DNA of 28,625 nt from Chloroflexi bacterium RBG_16_56_11 (GTDB lineage Bacteria > Chloroflexota > Dehalococcoidia > Dehalococcoidales > RBG-16-60-22), in assembly GCA_001796865.1 (NCBI GenBank), contig MGNQ01000041.1, forward strand, positions 1-28,625, read 5' to 3'. Position numbers and translations under genes: made by a program. Shown one piece after another: positions 1 through 6,826 of this stretch (positions are counted from its first letter, which is position 1; each line of letters starts with the position of its first letter). Below the pieces are notes generated by a model, which worked only from the letters and a program-made list of their open reading frames with translations, was not told the origin of the DNA and did not search any database.

Positions 1-212
1 AGGAGGCTATCAAGGTCTGCACGGAGATGAGGTTCCGCCCGGAGCTTGCCCTGACCCGCCTTCAGCTTGCCGAGCTATTGCTGGAGCACTACCCGGACGA
101 GAAAAAAGAAGCCCAGGAGCACCTGGACTTCGCCATCAAAGAGTTCCGCGAGATGAAAATGCAGCCGTCCCTGGAGCGGGCGTTAAGGCACAAGGATATA
201 TTGAAGGCGTAA
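1..212 (+). CDS. C-terminal end of a TPR-type protein (5' truncated)
   Basis: The reading frame is open from base 3 to the stop at 210-212, so this is the last 69 or so residues of a gene that begins left of the window. The internal ATG at 27 is unlikely to be the true start. The visible part is helical: a stretch reading ELALTRLQLAELLLEH, then a DEKKEAQEHLDFAIKEF stretch and a short C-terminal helix. This is the look of the last TPR-like repeat of large AAA/TPR regulators (LuxR-type or adenylate-cyclase-type). The domain that would name the protein is not in the window, so its function is open. The next gene starts 16 bp downstream on the same strand, so the two may be co-transcribed. Confidence 0.7.
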   Translation, partial: EAIKVCTEMRFRPELALTRLQLAELLLEHYPDEKKEAQEHLDFAIKEFREMKMQPSLERALRHKDILKA

Positions 213-228
213 AAAAGGAAGTTTCAAA

Positions 229-1059
229 ATGGCAGACAAATCAAAGGTTAAGAGCATAATGCAAAAGGTCAACGGTCTTAACTTCTACTGCGAGCTACGG
301 GGGAGCGGACCAACGATTGCCTTGGTGCCCTCGGGTGAGGGAGACTGTGGCAGCTTCGCCAAAGTAGCCGATATACTGGATGAGGAATTTACCGTTTTCA
401 CTCTTGACATGCGCTATATGTCTCGCTCGGAAAGGCCCAAGAAACTAGAGCCTATCACTGCTGAGGTCCTCGCTAGCGACGTTGCCGGACTAATTAAAGC
501 GTTTGACCTTGCTCCCGCCTCTGTTTACGGGTGCAGCTCGGGCGGCCAGTGTGCGTTGAGTATGGGGGTAGATCATCCAGAAGTATGTCGAAACCTCATG
601 ATTCACGAAGCTGCTCTGCTGAATGATGCTCCACCAAGAGCCCAAGAAAAGTTTCGAAAAGGGATAGACATGGCCGTGAAGATGACCGGGTCGAAGAATA
701 TTTTTGGAGGGGCAGGATGGATTTCTGTGGTTGGAGACTCTCAAGCTTGGGCCGCGTTAGGTCCTGAATACCATGAACGCATAAGCAAAAACGGTGAGGT
801 CTGGATTGATTACATGTTGGATCATGTTAGCCAGCGGATGTACTCTGCGCAGGAGTTGTCTAAGATGCCTCAAATGGTATTGTCCGTCGGGTTCAATAGC
901 GCAGCCTGGCTTGCATTCGCTAACCTTCAGGTTGCTAGTAGGGCCAATACCGAGGTAGTATGGCTCCCGTCCCTGCATTACCCCCAGGTTACAATTCCAG
1001 ACCTTCTGGCGCAACATATAAGGAAACATGCCAACAAACATATTAGGAGCGCGCCCTGA
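229..1059 (+). CDS. alpha/beta-hydrolase fold protein
   Basis: A 276-residue protein with the alpha/beta-hydrolase layout. The nucleophile elbow is G101-C-S103-S-G105 (GxSxG), and a C-terminal His250 in LPSLHYPQ sits where the catalytic histidine is expected. The usual acid after strand 6 is not obvious: the segment PQMVLSVGFNS has Asn/Ser where Asp is common, so the acid may come from another loop or activity may be reduced. There is no signal peptide, so it is probably cytoplasmic. The substrate cannot be read from sequence. The ATG has a GGAAG ribosome binding site about 8 bases upstream. The gene looks more AT-rich than the glycogen genes further right, which could indicate a different origin. 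Confidence 0.8.
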   Translation: MADKSKVKSIMQKVNGLNFYCELRGSGPTIALVPSGEGDCGSFAKVADILDEEFTVFTLDMRYMSRSERPKKLEPITAEVLASDVAGLIKAFDLAPASVYGCSSGGQCALSMGVDHPEVCRNLMIHEAALLNDAPPRAQEKFRKGIDMAVKMTGSKNIFGGAGWISVVGDSQAWAALGPEYHERISKNGEVWIDYMLDHVSQRMYSAQELSKMPQMVLSVGFNSAAWLAFANLQVASRANTEVVWLPSLHYPQVTIPDLLAQHIRKHANKHIRSAP

Positions 1060-1260
1060 GACACAGGGAGATACTCAAGGCGTAGCATTTGATAAGCCAA
1101 CCCATTGTACCTTTTTACTGAGCTTCCTTTGACTTACTCAGTGTTACCGCTCTCCCGATTTCGTTCGCAGACGCCTGTAGCGCGAGGTTCATGATGCTGG
1201 TAAAATGAAAAGAACGGGTTTAGCGTGGCCGGTAGCATCCAGGGGGTTATTGACTTGAGA
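1060..1260. other. Intergenic region before the DUF3090 gene
   Basis: About 200 bases without a convincing gene. It contains a small inverted repeat, ACTGAG at 1117-1122 and CTCAGT at 1137-1142, without a following T-run. A TTGACT at 1129-1134 could serve as a -35 box, but I see no good -10 at the right distance. The promoter of the DUF3090 gene presumably lies here, but I cannot place it. Confidence 0.4.
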
Positions 1261-1764
1261 ATGGAAGAACGCATCGAGTTTGACGAAATAACTCAGCTTT
1301 CCGCGGTTGCCATGGGAGAGCCCGGGAAGCGCACTTTCTTCCTGATAATAAGGCAGAAAGGAAAATGGGTACGGGCATGGCTGGAAAAAGAGTTGCTTGA
1401 AGCCCTCGCTATGGCTACCGATCAATTTCTTGCCTCCATCGCTCAAGAACGTAGATATTTTACCCCGGAAACAACGGCGGAGGTCGCGCCTGAGGATGTC
1501 CTTGCAGGACTTCCTTCCGTCGAGCTTGAGATAGACCAGATTGCCCTGGGCTATGACCAGGAAAAAGCAACATTGAACTTCTCAGTTCACGGATCGGGGT
1601 CGCAGAAGGTAGGCTGGTCTGAGTTGTATTGTCGGGTTACACTGGCCCAGCTAAAAAAACTTGGCGTCCAGGCCAGGAAAATATGTGCCGCGGGCCGGCC
1701 CCGTTGCCTGCTATGTGGCTTGCCAATCGACCCGGAAGGACACATCTGCCCCAAATCGAACTGA
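1261..1764 (+). CDS. DUF3090 family protein (TIGR03847-like)
   Basis: Recognised as DUF3090 from an N-terminal MGEPGKRTFFL stretch, the central acidic region and a C-terminal cysteine/histidine knuckle (C149, C152, H161, C163 in CLLCGLPIDPEGHIC) that probably binds zinc. In Actinobacteria this family forms a conserved, uncharacterised trio with an SCO1664-type kinase-like protein and an MSMEG_4193-type phosphomutase. The kinase-like member is also here, on the opposite strand at 4877-5683. The reading frame is open back to a GTG at 1225. I prefer ATG 1261 because it gives the usual family N-terminus. A TTG at 1255, 8 bases after an AGGGGG at 1241-1246, is a real alternative. The gene ends 58 bp from the convergent phosphatase gene. 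Its biochemical role is unknown. Confidence 0.85.
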   Translation: MEERIEFDEITQLSAVAMGEPGKRTFFLIIRQKGKWVRAWLEKELLEALAMATDQFLASIAQERRYFTPETTAEVAPEDVLAGLPSVELEIDQIALGYDQEKATLNFSVHGSGSQKVGWSELYCRVTLAQLKKLGVQARKICAAGRPRCLLCGLPIDPEGHICPKSN

Positions 1765-1822
1765 CTTTCCTGCTTACACCTGGAAGGCATCCACTGATGT
1801 ACGGTCTTGACTCGTTGTCTGG

Positions 1823-2752
1823 CTATCCCCTGTTCTTCTTATCCGGAGGCCAAAGTAAAGCGGAAAACCGCGATAAGGGGTGATGAAAACCACGAATATC
1901 TTTGACCACTTGTCGGGCTACATCAGAGGCTCCGACTACCAGAGGAGCTGACCAGTCGCGGAGGTTGTCCAACGCTTTCGAATCATTCTTCTGCGCGGGC
2001 TGAAATCGCTCTAAAGGGAGCCAGTCATTACCCCGTTTCGGCCTGGCGAACGCCAGTCCACCGGCTTCTTTTACTATCATTACCCCCGCGGCGACATCCC
2101 ATATTTTTGGTCTGCCGAAAAGGGCATATTGAAAAACCCCGCACGCGGTCAGGGCCAGCTCGACCGCGATGCTGCCGAGATTCCTGGCCTCGTGGGGCTC
2201 TTTACGGCTCTGTCCTGATAGACGGAGCCCACCGGTGAATCGAGGTGGGATTTCTGAAAGCGGACGCCCCGATGTTGTTCGAGCGGCCTCTATTTTTTCG
2301 CCATCTAGATAGGCCCCGTTACCTTGCCGGGCGTGGTAGACGCCGGGATTGGCGCGATGGCTAACCGGTACGTAGATGCTGCCGACCGCGGGCTGCCCCT
2401 GCCATAGGACTCCGACTGAGACGGCGAAAAGAGGCAGACCGTTCATGAAATTGGAAGTTCCGTCCAGCGGGTCCAGAACCCAGACGAAAGGCGAATCGGA
2501 TTCGTAATGCACTCCTCCCTCTTCGCTCAAAATACTGTGCCGGGGAAATTTCTGCTTGATGGCTTTCTTCAAGTATTCCTCGGAACGGCCATCGGCGATA
2601 GTCACCGGGTCGCGATTGTGTTTTCCCTTGAATTGCACTTCCAGAGGCTTGCGGAAGTGTTCAAGGAGAATCTGGCCTGCCTCTCGAGCAATATCAACGG
2701 CGTAAGCTTCAATCTCCTCAAGCGGCGAGGTGTCTACCTTATCAGCATCCAT
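1823..2752 (-). CDS. inositol monophosphatase (IMPase/CysQ) family phosphatase
   Basis: A 309-residue member of the Mg/Li-dependent phosphatase superfamily. All metal-site motifs are visible: E77-E78 in ILSEEGG, the signature W91-V-L-D94-P-L-D97-G-T99, and the C-terminal W218-D219 followed by AAGVMIVKEAGG. Likely substrates are inositol phosphates, 3'-phosphoadenosine phosphates (CysQ-like) or sugar bisphosphates; sequence alone does not decide. It runs about 30-40 residues longer than typical IMPases, with a basic C-terminal tail. Its ATG lies only 9 bp after the stop of the VWA gene, with no strong ribosome binding site of its own, which suggests translational coupling. Its place in a module with a phosphoinositide-kinase-like protein suggests that it may be the phosphatase partner (inference). 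Confidence 0.87.
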   Translation of the reverse strand: MDADKVDTSPLEEIEAYAVDIAREAGQILLEHFRKPLEVQFKGKHNRDPVTIADGRSEEYLKKAIKQKFPRHSILSEEGGVHYESDSPFVWVLDPLDGTSNFMNGLPLFAVSVGVLWQGQPAVGSIYVPVSHRANPGVYHARQGNGAYLDGEKIEAARTTSGRPLSEIPPRFTGGLRLSGQSRKEPHEARNLGSIAVELALTACGVFQYALFGRPKIWDVAAGVMIVKEAGGLAFARPKRGNDWLPLERFQPAQKNDSKALDNLRDWSAPLVVGASDVARQVVKDIRGFHHPLSRFSALLWPPDKKNRG

Positions 2753-2761
2753 TGTTAGAAA

Positions 2762-4789
2762 TCAACCGATGTTCTTGCGTTTGTGAGACAGGTAGTCGAC
2801 GAGGACGTATTCACCCAGGCTCTCCGGGTTCGTGAAGAATACCCTTCCCTTATTGAGTCGCGTCATCTGCGTGATAAAACTGGCAAAAAACGGCGAATAT
2901 TCGAACATGAAAGTATTAATCAATATTCGCTTGGCGGTGCAGGCTCTTACCTCCCTCATGGTCATCTGGATAGTCCGCCAGCTGGATGGATATTGAAAAT
3001 AGACCTGCCCGCCTTCAAGGTGGGCCGTAGGTTCGCCGTCTGTCACCAGTATTATCTCCCGGTTACTGCAGCTCTGGTTGGAAAGCAGTTTTCTCGCCAG
3101 CCGAAGGGCGTCCTGATAGTTCGTGCCCTGCTCGCGCCGGGATGATGACATCGATAACAGGTCCTTTCCGGTTATCTCGCGGGCACGCCGTGAAAACGTC
3201 ACGACGTGTAAAATGTCTTTAGGGTAGCGGGTCTTAATAAGTGTTTCCATGGCCATGGCTACCTGTTTGGCCGCCTCGAAGTAACCGTTCAGGAACATCG
3301 ATAAACTCTGGTCCAGCATCAGAACGGTCGCCGAACGGGTCGACTCTTCAGTCCTCAGCATCTCAAAATCCCGGATATCGAGTTTGACCGGCGGCCCGGC
3401 AGGCTCCCGCATCAGAGAGTTCATTATCGTCTTCTGGATATGAATGTGAAAATCATCGCCGAACTCGTATTTTTTGGTGTCCTCCAGCCTTTCGGTCCCC
3501 GGGCCGGTCCGGTGAATATCGTGCCCGCCCAGCCGGTCTCGCTTCAAATGGGAGAAAATATTATCGAGGGCCTGCTGCCCGATTTTTCGTATCCCCCGGG
3601 GGGTCAATTCGTATTTATCGCCGACTTTGCTGATATAGCCCGCCTCCTCGAGCAACCGGGTTATCTCGCGCACGGCTTCCAGTTCCCGCTCCGCATCCTC
3701 GCCCATGAGTTCCTTAACCAGGGCATTGTCGATATCGTCCAGTGACGGATCGTTCTCGGAAGCTTTCATCTGCTGCTCCAGGCGGTCCATTTTCTGAAGA
3801 GTTTCCATCAGCTTCATCGCTTCCCGGTAGGAAATGGACTCTTCGCCGGTGAAAGGAAAACGCCTCCGCGCCTGGTCATTCGGAAAGAGCCTTTCCAGAT
3901 GCGAAGCCATCTTGGCCAGTTCGTATTTAGTCGCCTCATCAAGCATGGCATCGAGGAGGTCTTGAAGTTCCTGCCTGACCTCGGGAGAGAGGCTTTCCAT
4001 TAGAGACTGCGCCTGCGCTATCTGGTTTTGCAGATTTTCAACCAGCTCTTCGAGGTTTTGCGGCGGGTTATCGCCGAAATAGCCGCCAAACTGCTCCATG
4101 AAACTGTTGAAGTCAGGCGCTTCTCCTCTCAAACGCTGTTCCAGCATCTGATTCAGGGCTTCGACCATGTGTCTCATGTTGGCCAGGGCACCCGGGTCCA
4201 TATTCTTCAGCTGTTGTACCATACCTCGACCGAACTGCTCCATAGCCTGCTTTTTCAATATATCCAACAACTCGTTAAACTTGTTCCTGGCGTCCTCATC
4301 CATGAAATCATAACCAGTTAATTCCCGAATCTGTCCCCCGATGTCTGAGGGAAGCCCATCAAGCTTCGCCCGGTTCTGCGCCGCCCTGTCTTCGATGTTC
4401 TTGAGCAGCCGCTCCCGTACCTCCTCACTGAGTTCGCCCTTATTGGTTCGGGTTTTTTGCCTCGCTTCTTCCAGCTTGTTCTTTATGCCTTCTCGCTCTG
4501 TCTTGAGAATGTCATCCAGCTTTTGTTTAATATCATCGACAATCGAATCCAGGTTATATTGATTGAGCCGGTCCCGTTTCAGGCGGCGCAGCTGTTCCAG
4601 CAATCTATCCAGGCTGGGCATCTGTCCTTTTTGACCGCCCATAATACCCTTTCGTTGTAGAGCTCGGAGTGCCCGGGACAGGTCGCCATGACGCATCATA
4701 TGGCGCCCGAGCTCATTCATGAGCTTGTCCCTGTCAAGTTCGAATAATTCCTGGCTTCCATCCCATTCTGAATATAAAAAGCTGCCCAT
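2762..4789 (-). CDS. large VWA-domain protein with complete MIDAS
   Basis: A 675-residue cytoplasmic protein with no signal peptide or membrane segment. Residues 1-350 are highly charged and helical (coiled-coil-like). Residues about 365-405 resemble a winged-helix segment (EITRLLEEAGYISKVGDKYELTPRG). The C-terminal 190 residues form a von Willebrand factor A domain with an intact metal site: D493-Q-S495-L-S497, T556 in GTNY, and D584 in VTDGEP. Similar VWA proteins often work with MoxR- or Mg-chelatase-like AAA ATPases, but none is encoded in this window. The start has a GAGGT ribosome binding site 4-5 bases upstream. It lies between the kinase-like gene (87 bp upstream) and the IMPase gene (9 bp downstream), all on the minus strand and probably in one operon. 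Its molecular function is unknown. Confidence 0.85.
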   Translation of the reverse strand: MGSFLYSEWDGSQELFELDRDKLMNELGRHMMRHGDLSRALRALQRKGIMGGQKGQMPSLDRLLEQLRRLKRDRLNQYNLDSIVDDIKQKLDDILKTEREGIKNKLEEARQKTRTNKGELSEEVRERLLKNIEDRAAQNRAKLDGLPSDIGGQIRELTGYDFMDEDARNKFNELLDILKKQAMEQFGRGMVQQLKNMDPGALANMRHMVEALNQMLEQRLRGEAPDFNSFMEQFGGYFGDNPPQNLEELVENLQNQIAQAQSLMESLSPEVRQELQDLLDAMLDEATKYELAKMASHLERLFPNDQARRRFPFTGEESISYREAMKLMETLQKMDRLEQQMKASENDPSLDDIDNALVKELMGEDAERELEAVREITRLLEEAGYISKVGDKYELTPRGIRKIGQQALDNIFSHLKRDRLGGHDIHRTGPGTERLEDTKKYEFGDDFHIHIQKTIMNSLMREPAGPPVKLDIRDFEMLRTEESTRSATVLMLDQSLSMFLNGYFEAAKQVAMAMETLIKTRYPKDILHVVTFSRRAREITGKDLLSMSSSRREQGTNYQDALRLARKLLSNQSCSNREIILVTDGEPTAHLEGGQVYFQYPSSWRTIQMTMREVRACTAKRILINTFMFEYSPFFASFITQMTRLNKGRVFFTNPESLGEYVLVDYLSHKRKNIG

Positions 4790-4876
4790 AATGACCTCTT
4801 TTGTTCCCTCGCCGTCTATAGTTTTATTCTATCACTCCGGCCTGGAGAAAATATATCCTCTTCTATTGATGACATT

Positions 4877-5683
4877 CTATATCCATGGCCAGGGCACGCT
4901 CCAGCGTGATTGAGGGTGGATAAATACGGGACTTTCGATGACTCTATAAATTCGTGATTCCAGGGCTTCGACCTCCCGTTCCTCGAGTAAATGCAGCAAC
5001 GCATTTCTCAGCGGGTTTTCCCGCTCGAGCTTCTTTAGCAGGGCCGTGATGTCTGACACAATTTTCTCCGGGATAGGCTGGCCGGCGAAATCCCAGAGTA
5101 CGGTACGTAATTTCGGAATTGCGTTAAAAGTCAGGCCGTGGTCAACCACCCACAGGCGTCCATCCTGCCCTTCCAGGAAATGCCCGAGCTTGCGGTCGGC
5201 ATTATTCACCACGTAATCGAACGCGGCTACCTGCTTCAGCTTAAACAAATCAACTTCCGTTTTTGGCTTAAAAATCACCCTGTTATTGGAATTCACGAAC
5301 CATTGTACCGAGCCGACTCCCCAGAGACCGTCGCGGATTACGGTGGGAGGGACGATAAACCACTCCAGTGCCTGGCTCACCAGGAAGGCGGCATACTCCC
5401 TTTTATACAGCGAGCCGTCCGGGAAATCATAGAGCGGAGTTTCGCCCCGGCGGGGCTTGTAAATGGCCTTGACGATGATGTTTTCTTGAATAAGTTTGAC
5501 AACAAATACCCGGTTGGAGCCGCGGGCAAGTAAGTCGCAAGCCGTGATTTCGGCCTTTTCTAGAAAGCGGCACGCCTTGATCATGGCCGTGGCATCGATG
5601 GGAGATAGGGGATTAATCAGATATTCGAGATTATTGTTGTCCACAGTTTCTTTCCGTAGTCCAGGCAGTAATGCAAATTTCAT
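4877..5683 (-). CDS. SCO1664 family protein (TIGR03843-like, PI3/4-kinase-like fold)
   Basis: A 268-residue protein matching the SCO1664 family, known mainly from Actinobacteria and Chloroflexi and distantly related to phosphatidylinositol 3/4-kinases. Kinase-like residues visible are K76 in IYKPRRGE, R95-E96 in the following helix, D163-R-K165 in NNADRKLGH and D181 in VVDHGLTF. The stretches FIVPPTVIRDG and LRTVLWDFAGQP are typical of the family. It ends in a Pro/Trp-rich tail (PWPWI). The ATG at 5683 has no clear ribosome binding site; Met34 (codon at 5584) is an alternative and also lacks one. It heads the minus-strand run with the VWA and IMPase genes. No phosphorylation substrate is known for the family. 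Confidence 0.87.
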   Translation of the reverse strand: MKFALLPGLRKETVDNNNLEYLINPLSPIDATAMIKACRFLEKAEITACDLLARGSNRVFVVKLIQENIIVKAIYKPRRGETPLYDFPDGSLYKREYAAFLVSQALEWFIVPPTVIRDGLWGVGSVQWFVNSNNRVIFKPKTEVDLFKLKQVAAFDYVVNNADRKLGHFLEGQDGRLWVVDHGLTFNAIPKLRTVLWDFAGQPIPEKIVSDITALLKKLERENPLRNALLHLLEEREVEALESRIYRVIESPVFIHPQSRWSVPWPWI

Positions 5684-5861
5684 CAGCCGGGAGAAGGCAG
5701 GGGTGATAGGACCAGCAGCCCACTCGATTAGACGGCATTTTAAAGTAATTTACGTTCGTTTTTTATTAGTCTACCTCGATTTGAATTGCAGCGAGTTTTT
5801 CTGCTGTTGTTCCCTTCGTATATATTACAGAACCCCCTAAAACGGTCTTTATTATTAAAAG

Positions 5862-5877
5862 TACCAGAATTTTGGTA
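5862..5877. promoter_or_regulatory. Near-palindrome, possible operator
   Basis: TACCAGAATTTTGGTA reads the same on both strands at 14 of 16 positions (the mismatches are one symmetric pair). It lies in the AT-rich region upstream of the SCO1664-type gene, 180 bases from its start, so it could bind a dimeric regulator. There is no independent support. Confidence 0.25.
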
Positions 5878-6030
5878 TCAGGGGCAAGGCACCGTATCGC
5901 CCGCCTTTAATTATTCCGAATTATGCATGGTTACTGATTGATACTGGTAAGGCAAAAAGTCAAGGCAAAAAGTGATTTGAGTCCTGCCTGTTGATGAGCC
6001 CCCTTTCGTATTGTTCCTCCGATAGCCTAA

Positions 6031-6072
6031 CTCTTAATCATCAGGTTGGAGGTTCGAGTCCTCCGCGGCTTA
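6031..6072 (+). pseudogene. 3' half of tRNA-Lys(CTT), truncated; probable attachment-site scar
   Basis: The stretch reads as the 3' half of a tRNA. It has anticodon loop CTCTTAA (anticodon CTT at 6033-6035), 3' anticodon stem TCATC, variable loop AGGTT, a perfect T stem GGAGG/CCTCC (6048-6052 and 6060-6064) around the loop TTCGAGT, the acceptor strand GCGGCTT and discriminator A at 6072. CCA is not encoded. The 5' half is missing: the bases before the loop do not form a D arm, do not pair with TCATC, and contain no AAGCCGC to close the acceptor. A displaced tRNA 3' end is what site-specific integration into a tRNA gene leaves at the far end of the inserted element. In this orientation the intact tRNA would lie to the left. 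Confidence 0.75.
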
Positions 6073-6151
6073 CTACGCCGCCCTTTCATTCAACTCAACC
6101 GTCCCCAACCCTCCGGGATTTCCGTTTTAGTTCTCAGGTAATAATCCGGAG

Positions 6152-6168
6152 TGACATTTCTGACATTT
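6152..6168. repeat. Short direct repeat TGACATTT x2
   Basis: TGACATTT occurs at 6152-6159 and 6161-6168, a 9-base period, just upstream of a perfect TATAAT (6189-6194) and of the ECF-type promoter. It could be a small binding site for a regulator of the sigma gene, or chance. Confidence 0.25.
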
Positions 6169-6213
6169 ATTAAAGAACGAAAAAGGACTATAATGCGATA
6201 AACAAAATGGGGT

Positions 6214-6240
6214 GTAATACTCGCCTGGTTTTATCGTATA
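6214..6240 (+). promoter_or_regulatory. Probable ECF-sigma promoter of the sigma/anti-sigma operon
   Basis: GTAATACT (6214-6221), a 13-base spacer, then CGTATATATAT starting at 6235. The same two elements with the same 13-base spacer occur at 8051-8082, before the VWA lipoprotein gene, while the spacers differ. A -10 element beginning CGT fits ECF sigma factors in general. Transcription would begin around 6246-6250, so the GTG at 6248 could at best be leaderless and a start further in is favoured. The site implies autoregulation. Confidence 0.65.
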
Positions 6241-6255
6241 TATATATGTGGCCTT

Positions 6256-6260
6256 AGAGG
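6256..6260 (+). promoter_or_regulatory. Ribosome binding site that favours TTG 6266
   Basis: AGAGG lies 5 bases before TTG 6266 and just downstream of the predicted transcript start. The GTG at 6248 has no Shine-Dalgarno sequence. Confidence 0.45.
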
Positions 6261-6265
6261 CGGAA

Positions 6266-6826
6266 TTGTTTATTTTTCAAGTCCTGCTCAGTATCAATAA
6301 CGGGAAAGTGGCCAGGAGCACAGCCGAGGCTTTCGCGGTGTTTTACGAGCAGTATATGCCCAAGGTGTTCCGCTACATCAGGTTCAGGATAACGGAAAAA
6401 GATCTGGCCGAGGACCTGACTTCCGTCGTCTTCGAGAAGGCTTTGACAAAGTTTACTACTTATACCCCGGAAAAGGCGACCTTTTCCACCTGGATATTCC
6501 GGATTGCCAGGAATACCCTGATCGACCATTTCAGGGCAAGCAGCCGGGGGTCGACGGTCCAGCTCGACGAGGCAATCGAGCACGCGAACGATGATGAATC
6601 TCCCGAGGAAACGGCGATTGCCAGCGAAGAACAACGAATGCTGCGGCAGTGTATCTCGAGACTGTCACCGGGTGAGCGGGAAATTATCTCTCTGAAGTTC
6701 GGCGCGGACATGACGAACCGCCAGATAGCCGGCACTCTCGGCATCTCGGACTCGAATGTTGGCGTGATTCTCTTCCGGGCGGTTCGTAAACTGAGGAGCG
6801 ATTTCGCGGGGTGGCGAAATGAGTAG
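6266..6826 (+). CDS. ECF-family RNA polymerase sigma factor
   Basis: A 186-residue (from TTG 6266) sigma-70-type factor with only regions 2 and 4. Region 2 (about residues 24-90) contains FYEQYMPKVFRYIRFRI and the DLAEDLTSVVFEKAL helix, with the promoter-melting segment FSTWIFRIARNTLID. Region 4 (about 122-178) has LSPGEREIISLKF and the helix-turn-helix MTNRQIAGTLGISDSNVGV. The frame is open to GTG 6248, which falls at the expected transcript start, so I place the start at TTG 6266. GTG 6308 is possible too. The stop overlaps the next gene by 8 bp (ATGAGTAG), the usual sigma/anti-sigma coupling. A matching promoter before 8123 suggests that the VWA lipoprotein is in its regulon. Confidence 0.88.
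   Translation: MFIFQVLLSINNGKVARSTAEAFAVFYEQYMPKVFRYIRFRITEKDLAEDLTSVVFEKALTKFTTYTPEKATFSTWIFRIARNTLIDHFRASSRGSTVQLDEAIEHANDDESPEETAIASEEQRMLRQCISRLSPGEREIISLKFGADMTNRQIAGTLGISDSNVGVILFRAVRKLRSDFAGWRNE

Larger units (their letters stand above)
5684..6265. other. Non-coding stretch between divergent operons
   Basis: About 580 bases with no convincing gene. From left to right it holds an AT-rich region (about 5735-5880) that probably contains the promoter of the minus-strand kinase-like gene, and a 16-base near-palindrome at 5862-5877. It then has a 12-base direct repeat (AAGGCAAAAAGT at 5949-5960 and 5962-5973), a tRNA-Lys 3' fragment at 6031-6072, a TGACATTT direct repeat (6152-6159 and 6161-6168), a perfect TATAAT at 6189-6194 and the ECF-type promoter at 6214-6240. 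The right part reads as a regulatory region and the middle as an integration scar. Confidence 0.6.

Noticed and set aside
1117..1142. ACTGAG/CTCAGT hairpin as a terminator
   Set aside because: Only 6 bp with a 14-base loop and no T-run.
5817..5826. CGTATATATT resembling the ECF -10 element
   Set aside because: The bases 13 upstream (5796-5803) do not resemble GTAATACT, so it lacks the second half of the motif.
5949..5973. AAGGCAAAAAGT x2 as a CRISPR-like or mobile-element repeat
   Set aside because: Only two copies with a 13-base period; more likely a small slippage duplication.
5990..6072. A complete tRNA gene around 6031-6072
   Set aside because: The D arm and 5' acceptor strand are missing, and the bases before the anticodon loop do not pair with TCATC.
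6248..6265. GTG 6248 as the start of the ECF sigma gene
   Set aside because: It coincides with the predicted transcript start and has no ribosome binding site; TTG 6266 follows a well-placed AGAGG. GTG 6308 remains possible.
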